Below, one piece after another: positions 5,377-7,244 of a stretch of 7,244 nucleotides of DNA; within the stretch, counting starts at the first letter, position 1; each line of letters starts with the position of its first letter. The notes under the pieces were generated by a model. That model saw nothing but the letters and a program-made list of their open reading frames with translations. It was not told where the DNA came from and ran no database searches. A program made the translations under genes and the position numbers. This stretch comes from Promethearchaeota archaeon. Lineage in GTDB: Archaea > Asgardarchaeota > Lokiarchaeia > Sigynarchaeales > MK-D1. The stretch is from NCBI GenBank assembly GCA_016839865.1, contig JAEOTN010000044.1:1-7244 (forward strand). The letters run 5' to 3'.

Positions 5377-6821
5377 CACACATCAACTACTTTTCCTGGA
5401 TTTAGAATATTATTAGGATCAAACATTTTTTTTATTTGTTTCATCAAACGCAATACTGCAGGATCTGTCTGATGTTGATGTACTAGGTCTCCTTTTTTCA
5501 AGAACCCGATTCCATGCTCGCCTGATACGTTTCCACCTAACTCCTTTGCCTTTATATATAGAGCATCCATAATCGCATGGAGTTTCCTTTCCCATTCTTC
5601 TTGCTCTAACTGGTCTTTTAACACATATACATGGACATTGCCATCAGCTGCATGAGCAAATGTTTTCAAACGAATATCGTGTTGTTTTTGAAGAACTAAG
5701 GTATATTGGAGGAATTTAGCAATTTCACTCCTTGGAACGACAACATCACATTCATCGAGTTCAGTTGTGCATCCTTTGATTCCCTCGAGAAATGCCCTAC
5801 GAGTTGCCCAAATAGACTCTTGTCTTTCAGGAGTGTCCGAGATAAATACATCTAGAGCACCTAATTCTAAACACACGTCTGCTACTGCTTCGTACTCTTT
5901 CTCAATTGCTGCCTTGTCATTCCCATCCATAGAAATCATGAGATATGCGTCAGATGAATTATCTGGGAACTTTTTTCCTAAGTATTCTTCAGCATCTAGT
6001 ATCACATCACGTTCCATGAACTCTAAAGAAGTTGGTAGGACTTTGGATTTGATGATGATTTTTGGTACAGCTTCAATTGCAGACTCGTAGTTAGGGAATG
6101 GCACTAATAAGCTAATCATGTGCTTCGGTTGTGGAATAATTTTTAACCAAGCTTTCGTGACAATTGCAAGAGTGCCCTCGGACCCAATAATGAGGTTTTT
6201 AAGGGAATACCCTGATGAGTTCTTCGCTAAATCTCCATCCAATTCTACAATTTCACCACTAGGAAGAACAATCTCTAGACCGCGAACCCATTCCCTTGTT
6301 ACTCCATACTTTACAGCTTTTATCCCTCCTGCATTCGTTGAGATATTTCCACCAATTGTAGCTGATTGTTCTCCAGGCATGGGGGCGTAAAATAATCCTT
6401 TTTCTTCCACATACGCTCGGATTTCCATGATTAATGCTCCAGGTTCTACCACAAGAGTGAGATTTTCTTCATCGAGTTCAAGGATTTTATTCATTATATT
6501 CATGTTAAGGAGCACTCCTCCATACAAAGGAATACATCCTCCACATAATCCAGTTCCTTGCCCTCGAGGAGTAACTGGTATATTTCGATCTGAGCAATAT
6601 TTCATGATTTCAGAAATTTGCGTAGCATTGATGACCTCTACCATGACTTCTGGGTATTTCCAGAGAGATTCAGGAGTCATCTCATCTCTTGCATAATCTT
6701 CGACAATTTGATCTCCCAAAAATACGTGCTCTTTACCACATGTTTTTTTAAAGAATGCATTATCTTCTTCAGTTACTTTATTATATTCATATCCTTTAAT
6801 GATGATTGGACTTTCTCCCAT
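5376..6821 (-). CDS. GlcD/LctD-type FAD-binding 2-hydroxyacid (probably lactate) dehydrogenase
   Basis: Encodes 481 residues of the VAO/PCMH flavoprotein fold, which oxidises 2-hydroxyacids such as D-lactate or glycolate to 2-oxoacids. FAD-binding parts are PVTPRGQGTGLCGGCIP (82-98), GEQSATIGGNISTNAGG (150-166) and IGSEGTLAIVTKAWL (212-226). The C-terminal cap has FAHAADGNVHV (388-398) with two His, and SGEHGIG (433-439), the metal/substrate-site motifs of the family, then FDPNNILNPGK (467-477). No fused Fe-S domain follows, so an outside electron acceptor is needed. The gene begins one base after the etfA stop, matching LctC-LctD of the electron-confurcating lactate dehydrogenase; ETF is therefore the likely acceptor. 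I chose ATG 6821 because GGAGGT lies seven bases upstream. The open frame reaches 6911, but that extension only overlaps etfA. Exact substrate and D/L preference are not readable. Confidence 0.9.
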   Translation of the reverse strand: MGESPIIIKGYEYNKVTEEDNAFFKKTCGKEHVFLGDQIVEDYARDEMTPESLWKYPEVMVEVINATQISEIMKYCSDRNIPVTPRGQGTGLCGGCIPLYGGVLLNMNIMNKILELDEENLTLVVEPGALIMEIRAYVEEKGLFYAPMPGEQSATIGGNISTNAGGIKAVKYGVTREWVRGLEIVLPSGEIVELDGDLAKNSSGYSLKNLIIGSEGTLAIVTKAWLKIIPQPKHMISLLVPFPNYESAIEAVPKIIIKSKVLPTSLEFMERDVILDAEEYLGKKFPDNSSDAYLMISMDGNDKAAIEKEYEAVADVCLELGALDVFISDTPERQESIWATRRAFLEGIKGCTTELDECDVVVPRSEIAKFLQYTLVLQKQHDIRLKTFAHAADGNVHVYVLKDQLEQEEWERKLHAIMDALYIKAKELGGNVSGEHGIGFLKKGDLVHQHQTDPAVLRLMKQIKKMFDPNNILNPGKVVDV

Positions 6822-6822
6822 T

Positions 6823-7244
6823 TTATTTACCTCCAGCTGGAACACAGAGTTCTGGTTTGTAATTTTTAATTTTTTCATACAGTGATGGAATAATCTTGTA
6901 TAGATCTCCAACTATTGCAATATGCGCAATTTTCATAATATTGGCATTTGGATCAGAATTGACAGCAATAATAAGCTCAGAATTCTCCATTCCTGCTCTG
7001 AATTGTACGCTTCCACTGACGCCAAATGTAATGATTAACTTTGGTTTAACTGTCCGCCCACTTAATCCAATCTGATTCTTTGGATCAGACCATCCTGCTT
7101 CAATCAGAGGTCGCGTAGTAGCTAAATGTGCACCCAAGGCGTTCGCTAATTCTTGTATCATGCCTAAATCTTCTAGTTTTTTTACCCCTCGACCTGCAAC
7201 CAATATGATATCTGCGTCTTCGATTGACTTAACTTTTGGAATGG
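6823..7244 (-). CDS. etfA: Electron transfer flavoprotein alpha subunit, C-terminal FAD domain (5' end outside window)
   Basis: About 139 residues are present; the frame is open to the right edge (first full codon at 7242), and the TTG at 7203 is internal. The order of motifs is that of the EtfA FAD domain: SIEDADIILVAGRGVKK, then ATTRPLIEAGW (canonical 'asRp.vdaGw'), IGLSGRTVKPKLI (canonical 'vGqTGk.vaPkLY'), FGVSGSVQFRAGM (canonical 'cGISGAiQHlaGM'), IAVNSDPNANIMKIA and IVGDLYKIIPSL. Two FAD-contact positions differ from canonical ETF: Ser for the Thr of QTG and Phe for the His of QH. ETF shuttles electrons between flavin dehydrogenases and other carriers as an alpha/beta dimer; bifurcating versions hold a second FAD in place of AMP. 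The dehydrogenase gene starts one base after this stop codon, pointing to a dedicated ETF-dehydrogenase complex. The beta subunit should lie beyond the window. Confidence 0.92.
   Translation of the reverse strand, partial: IPKVKSIEDADIILVAGRGVKKLEDLGMIQELANALGAHLATTRPLIEAGWSDPKNQIGLSGRTVKPKLIITFGVSGSVQFRAGMENSELIIAVNSDPNANIMKIAHIAIVGDLYKIIPSLYEKIKNYKPELCVPAGGK
6829..6834 (-). promoter_or_regulatory. Shine-Dalgarno site that fixes the dehydrogenase start
   Basis: GGAGGT, seven bases before ATG 6821, lies inside the last codons of etfA (Gly-Gly before Lys and stop). It settles the dehydrogenase start at 6821 rather than an ATG at 6911 and indicates coupled expression of the two genes. Confidence 0.75.

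Noticed and set aside
5767..6869. Several + strand frames of 83-107 residues opposite the dehydrogenase and etfA genes
   Set aside because: All are antisense shadows of a well-conserved flavoprotein; no recognisable domains.
6822..6911. N-terminal extension of the dehydrogenase frame back to an ATG at 6911
   Set aside because: The 30 extra residues lie wholly over the etfA coding end in another frame, match nothing in the GlcD family, and the ATG at 6821 has a GGAGGT seven bases upstream.
1..7244. CRISPR arrays, tRNA/rRNA genes, insertion sequences, defence genes
   Set aside because: No regularly spaced repeats, cloverleaf sequences, transposase motifs or terminal inverted repeats were seen on reading either strand; all long frames belong to metabolic or transport families.

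Overview
This AT-rich window most likely comes from an archaeon, possibly of the Asgard superphylum. The evidence is indirect. Several genes have TATA-like boxes about 25-40 bases before the start codon, T-rich stretches sit where archaeal terminators would be, and there is a long MoaD-type ubiquitin-like protein of the archaeal kind. The transporter also resembles GPH-family proteins I associate with Lokiarchaeota-type genomes. A bacterial origin is not excluded, because strong Shine-Dalgarno sites (GGAGGT, GGTGAT) are also present and no rRNA or other marker gene lies in the window.

Layout, left to right. On the + strand are the C-terminal part of an extended SDR/NAD-dependent epimerase-type protein (1-296), a 185-base spacer with a possible promoter, an FkbM-family SAM methyltransferase (482-1300), a short regulatory-looking spacer with a 10-bp-phased direct repeat, and a NodN/MaoC-type hot-dog hydratase (1463-1921). 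These converge on a minus-strand block with only 18 bases between. That block, read right to left, is the C-terminal FAD domain of an electron-transfer flavoprotein alpha subunit (6823-7244, running off the window), a GlcD/LctD-type FAD dehydrogenase (5376-6821), a MoaD/ThiS-like ubiquitin-fold protein ending in Gly-Gly (5068-5376), a GPH-type MFS symporter (3506-4939) and a type-B carboxylesterase (1940-3436).

The coherent unit is etfA-glcD-moaD. The junctions are 1 nt and a TGATG stop/start overlap, so the three are probably co-transcribed and translationally coupled. EtfA beside a GlcD-type dehydrogenase without a fused iron-sulfur domain is the arrangement of the electron-confurcating lactate dehydrogenase/Etf complex (LctBCD of Acetobacterium). 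An etfB would be expected just beyond base 7244. The MoaD-like protein as third gene is the most interesting point: no molybdopterin-synthesis gene or E1-type activating enzyme is visible here to explain it.

The transporter and esterase may form a second small unit for importing and de-esterifying an organic or glycosidic substrate, with the dehydrogenase able to oxidise a resulting 2-hydroxyacid. This last link is speculation from gene order. No RNA genes, CRISPR arrays, insertion sequences or attachment sites were seen.
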